Origin: Enterospora canceri
Lineage: Eukaryota > Microsporidia > Enterocytozoonidae
Length of the DNA: 64,000 bases
Direction of reading: 5' to 3'
Assembly (NCBI GenBank): GCA_002087915.1
Contig: LWDP01000001.1
Location: 62,001 to 126,000 of the forward strand
A model generated the notes under the pieces. That model ran no database searches. It was not told the origin of the DNA and saw only the letters and a program-made list of their open reading frames with translations. Shown in pieces: positions 25,622 to 34,770 of this stretch; within the stretch, counting starts at the first letter, position 1; every line of letters begins with the position of its first letter. Position numbers and translations under genes: made by a program.

Positions 25622-25705
25622 GATGCGGTGGCCGAGCGGTCTAAGGCGCTGGATTTAGGTTCCAGTCTATTAATTTAGGCGAGGGTTCGAATCCCTTCCG
25701 CATTA
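25622..25705 (+). tRNA. tRNA-Leu (UAG)
   Basis: Class II tRNA. Acceptor GATGCGG with CCGCATT; D-arm GTGGCCGAGCGGTCTAAGGC; anticodon stem CTGGA/TCCAG with loop TTTAGGT giving UAG; long variable arm TCTATTAATTTAGGCG; T-arm GAGGG-TTCGAAT-CCCTT; discriminator A. No intron. Confidence 0.97.
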
Positions 25706-25708
25706 TTT

Positions 25709-25990
25709 TTATGAATTCTTCCAGATAAAAAATTGCTGCTTCTCAAGCTGCTCGTAAAAGGACTCCTTTTCCAGGGTTGACTCGTCTTCGATGATTCGCT
25801 CTAGGACGGCCATGCACTGTGGATAGTGCAGAAACACCCTGAATTTCGGACTACCAAAGTATCGCAGTCTCCTGAGATACAGCCTGAATTCCTCCTTTCT
25901 GAACCAGTCTCCGTTGTAGAGCCATCTCAGGTACTCTGGATTGCAGAGCATCTGCACGAATTCAAGGTCTCTCTCAAAGTTGGTTTTCAT
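25709..25990 (-). CDS. MED31: Mediator subunit 31 (Soh1)
   Basis: 93 aa, essentially only the conserved domain (yeast 127, human 131). The signature FERDLEFVQMLCNPEYLRWLYNGDWFRKEEFRLYLRRLRYFGSPKFRVFLHYPQCMAVLERI fits Med31 almost end to end, including NPxYLxxL and the YPQC motif. Med31 sits in the middle module of Mediator and helps RNA polymerase II initiation. The ATG at 25990 follows TCACCCC. Its 3' end lies 4 bp from the tRNA-Leu gene on the other strand. Confidence 0.93.
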   Translation of the reverse strand: MKTNFERDLEFVQMLCNPEYLRWLYNGDWFRKEEFRLYLRRLRYFGSPKFRVFLHYPQCMAVLERIIEDESTLEKESFYEQLEKQQFFIWKNS

Positions 25991-26015
25991 GGGGTGATTC
26001 AAAATGTGTATAAAA

Positions 26016-26918
26016 TCAATCAAATTTTAGTCCACCAAGTGTTCCATTAGTTCGTCTTTTCACGGAGTGGCTCTTCTTGAAATCAGTGAATGCTCCTCTA
26101 ACCACCTTGTCATAGCTCCCGTGCTGCAGAATGTACTGCTGTAGTGCCACAATCAGGTTCGTGACTCGACTGTCTCCATCTGGCACATTTCCAATCAACT
26201 CCACAAACAGTTCCATTTGATCAGAATTCACTTTCTCATTTTTGCCTATTTTGTTGAGTGTCTCAGTTATGAAGACTGGCATTGATTCCATTTTGAAATC
26301 AGGGACTCTCTTGCTGATTATGTTGAATATTGACTGTTTCTGGACTGAATTGGTGACGTATGAGAGTGTATTGTGTACTCTACTGGTCACCTTCTTCTCC
26401 AATTGCATCATTGTCTTATTTTCATTCTTATACAATTTGAACAAATCATTATCATCCACAAAGTGTAACTCAGTTGATTCTAACAGTGCATCCAGTACTT
26501 CACTATTATGAAATATCTCAATATCAATTGGATTTCTGATACTAAATACTCCCTTAATGTACTTAATCTCTTCTGATACCACAAACCCTGGGTCTCCGTA
26601 GAATATTGGTATTCTTGGCCTGAAACTCTTCCCCTTCTCATCTCGTACTGTAAACCCAAATGCATTCAGTCTCCTATGGTTGAATATTCCCATCACCAGA
26701 TTGTCGAATCCATCTTGTAGTTCATCGTACTCTCTTTCCATACCGTAACATTTTACAACATATTTTGAACCAGAATACTCCAATCCCAGTGTCAGAATGC
26801 CACTCTCCTTCTCCGTAAACTGCATCGTATGCTCCTTGTTCCTATTCAGCCTGTTAAACAGGTCACAGTCGACCTTGTCGAGTACACAGCCTATGTTCGT
26901 CTTGATAAATATTTTCAT
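26016..26918 (-). CDS. Orphan protein head-to-head with the ABC transporter
   Basis: 300 aa, no recognised family. The first half has alternating beta-strand character (LTLGLEYSGSKYVVKCYGMEREYDEL; IPIFYGDPGFVVSEEIKYIKGVFSIRNPIDIEIF). The second half is more helical and basic and ends KRRTNGTLGGLKFD. No signal peptide or membrane span. The ATG at 26918 is preceded by AAGGGGCC. The opposite-strand ABC transporter starts at 26929, so both would share a tiny promoter. Transcribed in the same direction as MED31, 25 bp upstream of its start codon. Confidence 0.7.
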   Translation of the reverse strand: MKIFIKTNIGCVLDKVDCDLFNRLNRNKEHTMQFTEKESGILTLGLEYSGSKYVVKCYGMEREYDELQDGFDNLVMGIFNHRRLNAFGFTVRDEKGKSFRPRIPIFYGDPGFVVSEEIKYIKGVFSIRNPIDIEIFHNSEVLDALLESTELHFVDDNDLFKLYKNENKTMMQLEKKVTSRVHNTLSYVTNSVQKQSIFNIISKRVPDFKMESMPVFITETLNKIGKNEKVNSDQMELFVELIGNVPDGDSRVTNLIVALQQYILQHGSYDKVVRGAFTDFKKSHSVKRRTNGTLGGLKFD

Positions 26919-26928
26919 GGCCCCTTTA

Positions 26929-28734
26929 ATGACACCTTTAGAAAGCACCTCTCTTCTTCCCCAGTCTAAAACAGACCAAAATATTTACACTCCAATTGCA
27001 AATCAGCAAAATATACTGAAACCAGACAATAAAAACGACAGTCTGTTTACCAAAATGAAGTCCAATAAAGATAAAACAGACTTTCAAATTCTAGTGAGCA
27101 TATTGAGGGAATACGTGATAGGCGAATCTGAAATAAGGAGACTCGTCTTCCCATCACTGACTGCATTCATTCTGTCCAAAATGTTCTACGTGAAGGCATC
27201 TGCCTACCTGATGGACATCACGAAGTCCCTGATTTCGTCGACCTTCAGGTACAAAATGGTCTTCTACTACGGAATGTGCCTCTTTGCCAACGTGGTCATC
27301 TCAAACCTGGGCTACTTCTACATCTCCAAGGCCAGACACGTTGGCTACCAAATTGCTAACAAAAAGGCCTACGAATACTTCCTGTGTCTTCAGCCTGAGG
27401 ACTTCAAGGCCATTCCAAAGGGCGAAATGCAGAACATCATCCAGCGCAAGGCCGAGGCAGTGAAGGACATCCTGGACGTGCTCACGATGCACTTCCTGCC
27501 GTTTCTGATCACGATGACCGTCGCATGCTCGAACATCATCCTCACGCTGGGCGTGGTTGCCACGTTCATCGTTGTCTTCGCTGTCTGCGTCTACATCGTC
27601 GCCACGATTCAAATCACCATCTGGCGCAACAACATTCGCATCCAGCTGAATGAGACGCAGGACAACAGCCAGAACGTGCTGAATGATGGCCTCAGCAACT
27701 ACGAGACGATATTCGCCTATGGAACTGAGGAGTACGAAACAAGGCGGTACGATGGGTATCTGACACCTGCGACCAAAAAGGAGTCTCTTTTGAGTCGGAC
27801 GCTCTACCTTTTGAACCTGGTTCAGGGGTGCGTCTGGGCTGGGCAAATCTTCTTCACAATTCTGTTTCTGTGCATATTCAAACGAGGGATGCTGGCAGAG
27901 GAGCTCTCGTACACGGTCTCGATTCTCGGGATCTTCCATTCCTCCCTCGACAACCTGGGATTCATGTACGGGAAGTACAAGACGGGAATGATCAACATCA
28001 GGCGCACGAATCTGAAGACGAGGACGAAGAAGCAGACGGCCAAGAAGCTGTTTCGCATCAAGGAGCGTGTTGGAGTCTACGACATGTCGTACGGCTACGA
28101 TACGCGACTGATTCTGGATCGAGTCAATTTCAGCCTGAACAAGGGCGATAAAATAGCAGTGGTAGGGGAGAATGGGACTGGGAAGTCGACGCTGCTGAAG
28201 AGTCTGATGCGATTCAACACGTCCGATGCACAGATATTCTGCGACCAATTCAAGCGAGAGGACCTCTCTGAGCAGAACTACAAGGAGCTATTTGCCTATG
28301 TTCCCCAGTCAGCGAGTCTCTTTAATGAGACAGTTCTCTATAACATAAAATATGGAACAAATGTGTACGATGAGCAGGTGTACAAGGCAGCAATTCAGCT
28401 TGGACTCCACGAGTCGATTGAGAGACTCGGAAACAAGTATCAGACGGTCTGTGGGGAGAATGGTGGAGCCATCAGTGGCGGAGAGAGGCAGAAGATTGCG
28501 GTGATTCGGGCGTACCTGAAGAATGCGTCAGTCTGGCTACTGGACGAGCCAACAGCAAGCATGGACAGGGTGTCGGAAAGGGCGATTCTGGAGAAGCTGC
28601 TTCAGCCAAGTGATCGAATTGTGGTCGCAATAGTCCACAACCACGATCTGCTGCGACTGTTTGACAAAATACTCCTGGTTGAGAATAAGCAGGTCTACGA
28701 AATGACGTACGATGAGTTTATAAGGCGGAAATGA
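26929..28734 (+). CDS. ATM1: ABC half-transporter, ATM1-like (mitosomal candidate)
   Basis: 601 aa. The transmembrane domain covers roughly residues 60-370 with about six spans; the nucleotide-binding domain follows. Walker A is GENGTGKST (about 412-420), the Q-loop AYVPQSASLFNETV, signature ISGGERQ (about 514-520), Walker B VWLLDEPT (about 536-543) and H-loop VAIVHNH. ATM1-type half transporters export a sulfur compound from mitochondria for cytosolic Fe-S assembly and are kept in mitosomes. The start is the ATG after GGCCCCTTTA; an ATG at 27055 is an alternative. The reading frame upstream overlaps the antisense gene. No cleaved targeting peptide is evident. Confidence 0.82.
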   Translation: MTPLESTSLLPQSKTDQNIYTPIANQQNILKPDNKNDSLFTKMKSNKDKTDFQILVSILREYVIGESEIRRLVFPSLTAFILSKMFYVKASAYLMDITKSLISSTFRYKMVFYYGMCLFANVVISNLGYFYISKARHVGYQIANKKAYEYFLCLQPEDFKAIPKGEMQNIIQRKAEAVKDILDVLTMHFLPFLITMTVACSNIILTLGVVATFIVVFAVCVYIVATIQITIWRNNIRIQLNETQDNSQNVLNDGLSNYETIFAYGTEEYETRRYDGYLTPATKKESLLSRTLYLLNLVQGCVWAGQIFFTILFLCIFKRGMLAEELSYTVSILGIFHSSLDNLGFMYGKYKTGMINIRRTNLKTRTKKQTAKKLFRIKERVGVYDMSYGYDTRLILDRVNFSLNKGDKIAVVGENGTGKSTLLKSLMRFNTSDAQIFCDQFKREDLSEQNYKELFAYVPQSASLFNETVLYNIKYGTNVYDEQVYKAAIQLGLHESIERLGNKYQTVCGENGGAISGGERQKIAVIRAYLKNASVWLLDEPTASMDRVSERAILEKLLQPSDRIVVAIVHNHDLLRLFDKILLVENKQVYEMTYDEFIRRK

Positions 28735-28804
28735 CCATTGGAGAATATGCCTAGTCTTTCACCCTAAATAATTAAGCACTGTTGAAATGCCTTAGAATGG
28801 GCAA

Positions 28805-31800
28805 CTATTTTCCAGTAACCAGGCCTATTTTAGGCAGAATGTTCATTGCCATCAGTTCCTGAAAGAGCAGTTTGCAGGCGTACGGCATCTTCACCACAAC
28901 TGGCTTCATTCCACAGAGACTGCACCTGACTTTGTAGCAGATTACGCCGCATTTGGCACAGACGTGGGCATCGAACTCGTCTGAACAGTGCATGAGTCTC
29001 TCGCTGAGCAGCGCACTTGCTCCGTATCCAATCAAACAGTCTCGTTCCATCTCTCCCAGTCGCAATCCGCCGTCTTTCTGCCTTCCTTCAGTTGGCTGCC
29101 TTGTTAAAACAGCCCTAGGCCCACGGGCCCTGCAATGGATTTTATCAGCGACCATGTGTTTCAGTCTCTGATAGAAAATGGGGCCAAAGAAGACGAACGA
29201 CTCAAACTGCTCCCCAGTGACGCCACTTGTGAAGACGTCCTTCCCAGAGTAGCTGAATCCATGTGCTACCAAATCAGAACACGTCTTCTCAACCTGTGTC
29301 TCGGCTCCAGGTGCCGAATTGTCCTCAAAGGCAGTTGCATCTGCGTAGTTTCCGGTGCAACAGGCTGCTTTGCCTGAAATCTGCTCAAGAATCTTCCCCA
29401 CTGTCATTCTTGATGGAAATCCATGTGGATTCATGACAATATCAGGGGAAATGCCCTGTTCGTTGAATGGCATGTCGCATTGCTGGACAACAAGGCCAAC
29501 TACGCCCTTCTGGCCGTGTCTGCTGCTGAATTTGTCGCCAATCTCAGGCACTCGCGTCTCCCTGAAAACTATTTTCACAAATGGATCATCTTCCCCCCTT
29601 GTGAGAATGACCCTATCGACGTAGGCTGCTCTTCCTTTGTGTCTGACTGTCCTTACCGTCCTATCGGGCCTCACTTTGCTCAACAAGGCGTCTCCTTCTC
29701 GAACCAGAGTCCCTGGGCCCACGACTTGCTCTACGCCCCCTTCTGAGTGGATTTCTTCAAGTCGCCCATTTTCACATCGATTCAACTCGATCTTCAGCGT
29801 CCTGTAGACCTCAACACGAGCAAATCCCCTGTCAATCGCCTGCTTGTTCAGCACCACTGCGTCCTCGATGTCGTATCCCGTGTAATTCATCACAGCCACC
29901 ATCGCATTCAACCCAGCTGGAATCAGGTTGTATCGATTCAGAGAGAGCACGAGGGAGGAGGCAAGTGGTCTCTGGGTGTAGTTCATCTTTAGCATCAGCA
30001 GATCACTCCTCTTCTTTGCATTTGTTGCCACGTGGCCCACTGCCTGCTTTCCCATGGCACATTGATACGTGTTTCGTGGCGACTGATTGTGATGGGGAAA
30101 TGGAACAGTGGCAGCAACGAGGCTCAGAATGGCACAGTCTGCGACCTCCAGGTGCGTGTGGGCTGGGCCAAGAGCCCCTTTGCTCAGTGCGACCAGCGAG
30201 TCGTTCTCTTCGTTCACGTCCAGGTATTCGATGAATCCGCCTGTGACCAAATCAGTGAATGTCCTGTTTTTTAGGGCATTTTCTCTGATTTGACGATCTG
30301 CCCAAAATGCATTTTCTTTGGCTACGATCACAAGTGGCCTGCAGATTCGCCCATTGTCGGTGGAGACGTAGAGAGCCTGTTCCTTTTTGTTGAAGAAGAT
30401 CGAGACAAATTTGTCAAGGAGGCCACTTCGCCTGATTTCCCTGAATTTCTGGGCCAATTTGACTGGATTTTGACAGAGACCAAAGAGACTCCCATTGACG
30501 TAGACCAGGAAGTTGGATGGGGCGTAGAAGGCAGATGGAGACGAGTCAGCCACTTCGGTGACACCGAGTTCAGCCAGAACGCGTTCAGTGGCCCCTGAAT
30601 CAGAATCAGTTGATATTTCAGCAAGAAGAGCCAGGTTCTTGACCAGGCCACAGCTCTCTCCTTCAGGCGTATCGGCTGGGCAGAACATCCCCCAGGAGGA
30701 CGTGTGCAACGATCTGGGGCCAGAGACCTTCCTCGTCTTCTCAAAGTGGCTGTTGATCTTCGTCATCATCCCCAGGGCAGTGATGTAGCTGTAGCGAGTC
30801 AGAACGTGGGTGACTCCACTTCGCTCCATTCTGAATCTCTTCAGGTTCCAGTTTCCAGAAGAAATGGCCCTGTTCAACGTGCTTGAAATCGACCCAGTTT
30901 GCAGGTTGAAGAACGTCAGTGCATCAAATTCAGATGTTCTGATTCTCTTGCTCAGGATCTTATCAATCGATTTCTTGAATTCGAAGTTGAATTTCTTGAA
31001 GGTGTCTTCAAACAGAATCGACAGCATCTGCCCAGCCAGCTCAAATCGCTTGTTGCCGAGATAGTCCTTGTCGTCTGTCTGAAGGTGTCCCTTCTTGGCC
31101 AGAACGCATTTACGAATCATCAGACACAAATAAATGGCCTTGTTTCTCAGGTTGACGCTGCATTCGACATTTGGGAGGATTTTGTCCCTCAGAAGCCTCT
31201 CAGTTCCCTTCTCTGGGTCCTCATCTGCCTTGAGCTTCACGAATTTGGACAATTCCAGAAGTGCAGCAGATTTGCTGAATATTCGCCTGAAATAGATCTC
31301 GTCGTAGCTGTATTCGATCAATTCAGCACACTCAATGCCCAGATACTCGTAGATCTCCCTACACTTCTCAACTCCCATTGCCTTAATCACAACCAGTGCT
31401 GGAACATCCTCAGTGAAAATGTTGCTCTGTACATAAAATACCTCATTCTTGTAAATCACATTCGTCTTGCTCTTGTGCTTGATGCTTGCAGATGTCACTG
31501 AGCTGTAGATTCCTCCTTTTCCTGTCTCCAGAATGATTCTATTTCGACTCAATTGCTCCTGAATTTGAATCACTTTTTCCACTCCTCTTATGATGAAGTA
31601 TCCACCATTATCATAGACACATTCTTGCGCCTTGTGGTCTTTCAGCCTGTTTCCGCCTACTTTGGTCCCAGCATAGCTCTCCAAATGGCACCTGCTGCTT
31701 CGTAGCATAATTGGCATCTTTCCCAGGTGCACATTTTTCTTGATTATTTTCTGTTTATTCTTCGTATACTCGATATCCACGAGTATGTTGGCTGAATACG

Positions 31801-32047
31801 TGATATCACGTGTTCTACACTCCTGTGGATACACACTCTGCTCCACCATATTCTCCACGAACGTGGGAAACTCAATGCGAATGCCTAGGTATCGCAAATA
31901 GAAGCAGTGATCTATATCGGAGACCACCGTGTTATTGGCCTGAACAATCTCGTGGATCTCCTTCTCAATGAAGTAGTCGTACGATTCGATGTGCTGTCGC
32001 ACCAGACTCTTTTCTCTGAAGAACAATTCAACCAAGTCGTTTTTCAT
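28805..32047 (-). CDS. RET1: RNA polymerase III second-largest subunit (RPC2/Ret1)
   Basis: 1,080 aa, near the 1,130-1,149 of orthologs. Pol III specificity shows in ILPNVECSVNLRNKAIYLCLMIRKCVLAKKGHLQTDDKDYLGNKRFELAGQMLS and GNWNLKRFRMERSGVTHVLTRYSYITALGMMTKINS. The conserved beta core includes SLHTSSWGMFCPADTPEGESCGLVKNLAL (fork), GYDIEDAVVLNKQAIDRGFARVEVYRT, and EIGDKFSSRHGQKGVVGLV (hybrid-binding). The C-terminal clamp zinc finger CAKCGVICYKVRCSLC is present. It synthesises tRNAs, 5S rRNA and small RNAs. ATG at 32047 follows AGTCCCC; an upstream TTG was rejected. Confidence 0.95.
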   Translation of the reverse strand: MKNDLVELFFREKSLVRQHIESYDYFIEKEIHEIVQANNTVVSDIDHCFYLRYLGIRIEFPTFVENMVEQSVYPQECRTRDITYSANILVDIEYTKNKQKIIKKNVHLGKMPIMLRSSRCHLESYAGTKVGGNRLKDHKAQECVYDNGGYFIIRGVEKVIQIQEQLSRNRIILETGKGGIYSSVTSASIKHKSKTNVIYKNEVFYVQSNIFTEDVPALVVIKAMGVEKCREIYEYLGIECAELIEYSYDEIYFRRIFSKSAALLELSKFVKLKADEDPEKGTERLLRDKILPNVECSVNLRNKAIYLCLMIRKCVLAKKGHLQTDDKDYLGNKRFELAGQMLSILFEDTFKKFNFEFKKSIDKILSKRIRTSEFDALTFFNLQTGSISSTLNRAISSGNWNLKRFRMERSGVTHVLTRYSYITALGMMTKINSHFEKTRKVSGPRSLHTSSWGMFCPADTPEGESCGLVKNLALLAEISTDSDSGATERVLAELGVTEVADSSPSAFYAPSNFLVYVNGSLFGLCQNPVKLAQKFREIRRSGLLDKFVSIFFNKKEQALYVSTDNGRICRPLVIVAKENAFWADRQIRENALKNRTFTDLVTGGFIEYLDVNEENDSLVALSKGALGPAHTHLEVADCAILSLVAATVPFPHHNQSPRNTYQCAMGKQAVGHVATNAKKRSDLLMLKMNYTQRPLASSLVLSLNRYNLIPAGLNAMVAVMNYTGYDIEDAVVLNKQAIDRGFARVEVYRTLKIELNRCENGRLEEIHSEGGVEQVVGPGTLVREGDALLSKVRPDRTVRTVRHKGRAAYVDRVILTRGEDDPFVKIVFRETRVPEIGDKFSSRHGQKGVVGLVVQQCDMPFNEQGISPDIVMNPHGFPSRMTVGKILEQISGKAACCTGNYADATAFEDNSAPGAETQVEKTCSDLVAHGFSYSGKDVFTSGVTGEQFESFVFFGPIFYQRLKHMVADKIHCRARGPRAVLTRQPTEGRQKDGGLRLGEMERDCLIGYGASALLSERLMHCSDEFDAHVCAKCGVICYKVRCSLCGMKPVVVKMPYACKLLFQELMAMNILPKIGLVTGK

Positions 32048-32096
32048 GGGGACTATTTTTGAACAAATCAAGTCATTCGTAATTTATACTCACTAA

Positions 32097-32930
32097 CTAC
32101 CCCCTGGATCGAGAGAAGGCCTTTATTGGGTTCAGGGCGTCTGCTACGCTTCCTACCTTTCCAGCAAGGCTCTTTACGGCATCCTTTGGCTTCTTGGTGA
32201 ATGTGACGTGAAGGTGGCCTGGAACAAGCTGGCCCAGGGCACTTGTGACTGTGGAAATGCATCCCTCGGTGAACACGCACATTGGGCTCTTGTCTGCCAA
32301 TCCCATTTTACCATTTGCAAACATGTTTGGTATGCCAGTCATAGCCTGCATTATGGCAGACTTCAATACGCCCTTGGTGTCATCTGTTCCATTCCACATG
32401 ACACCAACAACACGGCCACAGGTGTCCTTTTCGATGACGTGCACTGGTGAATAGGCGTCCTTTGCGACTATGCAGCTGAATATGAAGAAGTGGATTCCAA
32501 CGAAGTCACCGAACTTATCGACGAGCGAGTTGTAGGCGAGCTGAGTCCTCGACTTCAGTGCATCTCCTATCTCACACGATGGGTCTGCGCTTCCCATGTT
32601 TCCAACCTGGTCCAGCTCAAGTGGATCCAGCACCAGATTGGCCTGGACCTTGAATGGGAACAGCTCCATGTTCAACTCCTCCAGAACTGTTCCAAGATAC
32701 GACTTGCTTGCTGCCATTGCTGCACTTTCACCGTCCTGTGCGATGTATTCGTTAGTTAGGCCCGACCCCTTTGTTTTCGAATTGACCGAAACGAGTGCTT
32801 CCTGAATGTCTCGCTGGATGTGTGCACGGAAGTTGACGATGTACGTGGCCTCATCGTCTGTGCATCCCGGTGTGGAGGCCGTGATATTTGTCGCATTCAA
32901 CACGAATAGCGTGCCCAATGGATTCAACAT
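32097..32930 (-). CDS. Predicted secreted protein, perhaps reprolysin-like without the zinc motif
   Basis: 277 aa. The N-terminus (MLNPLGTLFVLNATNIT) could be a signal peptide. The layout IVNFRAHIQRDIQEAL ... SYLGTVLEELNMELFPFKVQANLVLDPLEL ... SADPSCEIGDALKSRTQLAYNSLVDKFGDFVGIHFFIFSCIVAKD... resembles the start of an ADAM/reprolysin catalytic domain. At the expected catalytic place there is no HExxH. The C-terminal 50 residues are basic (KKPKDAVKSLAGK) and lack a membrane span. The resemblance is weak and could be chance. No CCC motif upstream (CTGGGCG at about 20 nt). Confidence 0.55.
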   Translation of the reverse strand: MLNPLGTLFVLNATNITASTPGCTDDEATYIVNFRAHIQRDIQEALVSVNSKTKGSGLTNEYIAQDGESAAMAASKSYLGTVLEELNMELFPFKVQANLVLDPLELDQVGNMGSADPSCEIGDALKSRTQLAYNSLVDKFGDFVGIHFFIFSCIVAKDAYSPVHVIEKDTCGRVVGVMWNGTDDTKGVLKSAIMQAMTGIPNMFANGKMGLADKSPMCVFTEGCISTVTSALGQLVPGHLHVTFTKKPKDAVKSLAGKVGSVADALNPIKAFSRSRG

Positions 32931-33002
32931 GTGTTTTGTTCGCCCAGGCGATTTAAACCGAACTGAAACGGATTGTCGCAGAGTGTTTCAGGTGGGAAAA
33001 AG

Positions 33003-33074
33003 TGGAGATTCCGGGGATTGAACCCGGGACCGCCGCATCTTCAGTGCGATGCTCTCCCACTGAGCTAAATCTCC
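33003..33074 (-). tRNA. tRNA-Phe (GAA)
   Basis: Minus strand. Acceptor GGAGATT pairs with AATCTCC; D-arm TAGCTCAGTGGGAGAGCA; anticodon loop CTGAAGA giving GAA; T-arm CCGGG-TTCAATC-CCCGG; discriminator A. No intron, and no intron-like insertion next to the anticodon. Confidence 0.97.
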
Positions 33075-33144
33075 GTGAAATAGCAATGGGGAATGTAGAA
33101 GAATGCGACGAACAAATTGTTATTGATGATTTATGCAACCCAAA

Positions 33145-33699
33145 ATGACAGGGGATCAAAGTGACGAGATTCTAACGGTGTTGGCTGCGAAAGTGTTCAG
33201 AGAGGCTGGATTTGATTCAACAAACACGAGGGCATTAGCTTTGACTGTCTCTGCTCTTGGGGAGTTGCTGGATGAGAATCTCCGTATTCTCCAATCGAAT
33301 GTGCAGCACTGTGGCCGAGTGAATGCAAATGGATTTGATCTGATCAAAACAGGTCACAGAATGAGCAGCATCAGCATGGACGTGTACGACGTGATTGGAG
33401 TGGAAGAGAGGTTGCAATTTGAGCAACTTGTTGAAAATGTGGAATGGGAGAGTCCCCTGGCCAATAAAAGTGAGAAATTCATTCACATCTACGATTTCAT
33501 GCCAGAGTTTCCAGCAACTCACACGTACAGAAACACGCCTGCACCAGAAACAAAGGAGCGACTGGAATCGATCAACGTGAAGAACAGGATTGAGCAGAGC
33601 ATCAAGAGCGAGAAGAACATGTTCAAGTTGTTCAAAACAAGTGGATCACTCCCACCATTCATCAACTATTTGTACAAAATGAATAAATCAAGTGAATAG
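33145..33699 (+). CDS. TAF8: TFIID subunit TAF8
   Basis: 184 aa, about half the usual size. The N-terminal histone fold (residues 6-75: LTVLAAKVFREAGFDSTNTRALALTVSALGELLDENLRIL ... VNANGFDLIKTG) is followed by the TAF8 C-terminal signature IYDFMPEFPATHTYRNTPAPE. TAF8 pairs with TAF10 and joins them to TFIID for RNA polymerase II promoter recognition. The ATG at 33145 follows CAACCCAAA; another ATG 12 nt upstream (33133) would add four residues. The stop codon is 1 bp from that of the convergent PCID2 gene. Confidence 0.82.
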   Translation: MTGDQSDEILTVLAAKVFREAGFDSTNTRALALTVSALGELLDENLRILQSNVQHCGRVNANGFDLIKTGHRMSSISMDVYDVIGVEERLQFEQLVENVEWESPLANKSEKFIHIYDFMPEFPATHTYRNTPAPETKERLESINVKNRIEQSIKSEKNMFKLFKTSGSLPPFINYLYKMNKSSE

Positions 33700-33700
33700 A

Positions 33701-34636
33701 TCAATTTACTAAATCAGGAAATGGCATTGCTTTAGAGAGCACCAGCACCTTCTTGTTGATGCTCAGGTATCCACGAATGATTCCAAGATCGATGCATTTC
33801 AGGATGTTCAGGAAGAAGACGCCTTCGTCCACGGCCACGGCTGCAAGCAGTGGATTCAAATCGATCTTGTTTCTTTCAATGGAATTGTGGTAGTTTTGGA
33901 TGAGATTCCTGTAACAGACAAGTGGCGTATATTTCTGTATCACCGTATAAAAGACGTCTGTGACTGGAATAACGTGGTTTACACAGTCAACCAATCCACC
34001 GCAGACTGTTTTAACCAGTAACTCATTCTGTTTTCGTACAATTCTGTTTCTACTGAACAGATTCACGTGTTTGATTCGATCTAGAACTGGATTAAGCAAT
34101 TTGGTGCATTTTGCTGCTTTCAACAGTGCTTCGTATCCTTCAAACAGCTTCTCGTCGTTGATGAATACGATTCCTTTATAGTATTCCATGACGTAATAGT
34201 CTGTGTTTCTGGTTGGTTTTTCAGGCAGTAACTCAACCAAATCATTCAGGTTCGTGTTCTTGTTTCTTTCGTATTTCAAGAAGCAAATTGAGTTGAACAG
34301 AAAATTCAGGTATTTCTCATTCTTGGTTCTGTAGAACGTAAATGCCTGAATTAGATCAATTTCAATGTCTCTTCTGAGCAACATGATGATGATCTGCCTG
34401 TATACCACAAACAGATCATCCATATGCAAGTCATAAAATAATTTTACACATTTTTCAGCTGAATTATGCGATTTCTCTTTGTAAAACTGCTTCACTGCAA
34501 CAAGCACGCGTCTAAACAGTCCATCACACTCATTTGTATCTAATTCTAATACTGCTCTTTCATCTGCTATTAGTTCAGCAATCTTCTTGTGGTCTCTATT
34601 TTGAATATACTTTAATAAGTCACTTAATATTGCCAT
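33701..34636 (-). CDS. THP1: PCID2/Thp1-like PCI-domain protein (TREX-2)
   Basis: 311 aa from the ATG at 34636, which CTACCCAT directly precedes. An upstream ATG at 34729 (31 extra residues) is possible. The protein is helical throughout with a C-terminal PCI/winged-helix segment: ECDG.. early, YYKGIVFINDEKLFEGYEALLKAAKCT in the middle, and the end CIDLGIIRGYLSINKKVLVLSKAMPFPDL, which matches the PCID2 terminus (GxxKGYIS...LVVSKxxPFP). TREX-2 couples transcription to mRNA export at the nuclear pore, fitting CRM1 and Dbp5 elsewhere in the window. A proteasome or COP9 PCI subunit is less likely given the ending. Confidence 0.75.
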   Translation of the reverse strand: MAILSDLLKYIQNRDHKKIAELIADERAVLELDTNECDGLFRRVLVAVKQFYKEKSHNSAEKCVKLFYDLHMDDLFVVYRQIIIMLLRRDIEIDLIQAFTFYRTKNEKYLNFLFNSICFLKYERNKNTNLNDLVELLPEKPTRNTDYYVMEYYKGIVFINDEKLFEGYEALLKAAKCTKLLNPVLDRIKHVNLFSRNRIVRKQNELLVKTVCGGLVDCVNHVIPVTDVFYTVIQKYTPLVCYRNLIQNYHNSIERNKIDLNPLLAAVAVDEGVFFLNILKCIDLGIIRGYLSINKKVLVLSKAMPFPDLVN

Positions 34637-34770
34637 ATGGGTAGAAAATAGATGATTTATTGGCCTGATTATTGATATTATGGAATCTGTTGTTGGTCGT
34701 GATGGCGTATCTACATTGATTTCTGCCATGAATGAAGTTTCTTTGAAATGTTTGACATTTTCATCCTCAA

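Noticed and set aside
27301..28248. 315-codon open frame antisense to the ABC transporter
   Set aside because: The plus-strand frame has all ABC motifs. The antisense product is compositionally odd (runs of V, L, D, H and R) and arises from the codon usage of the real gene.
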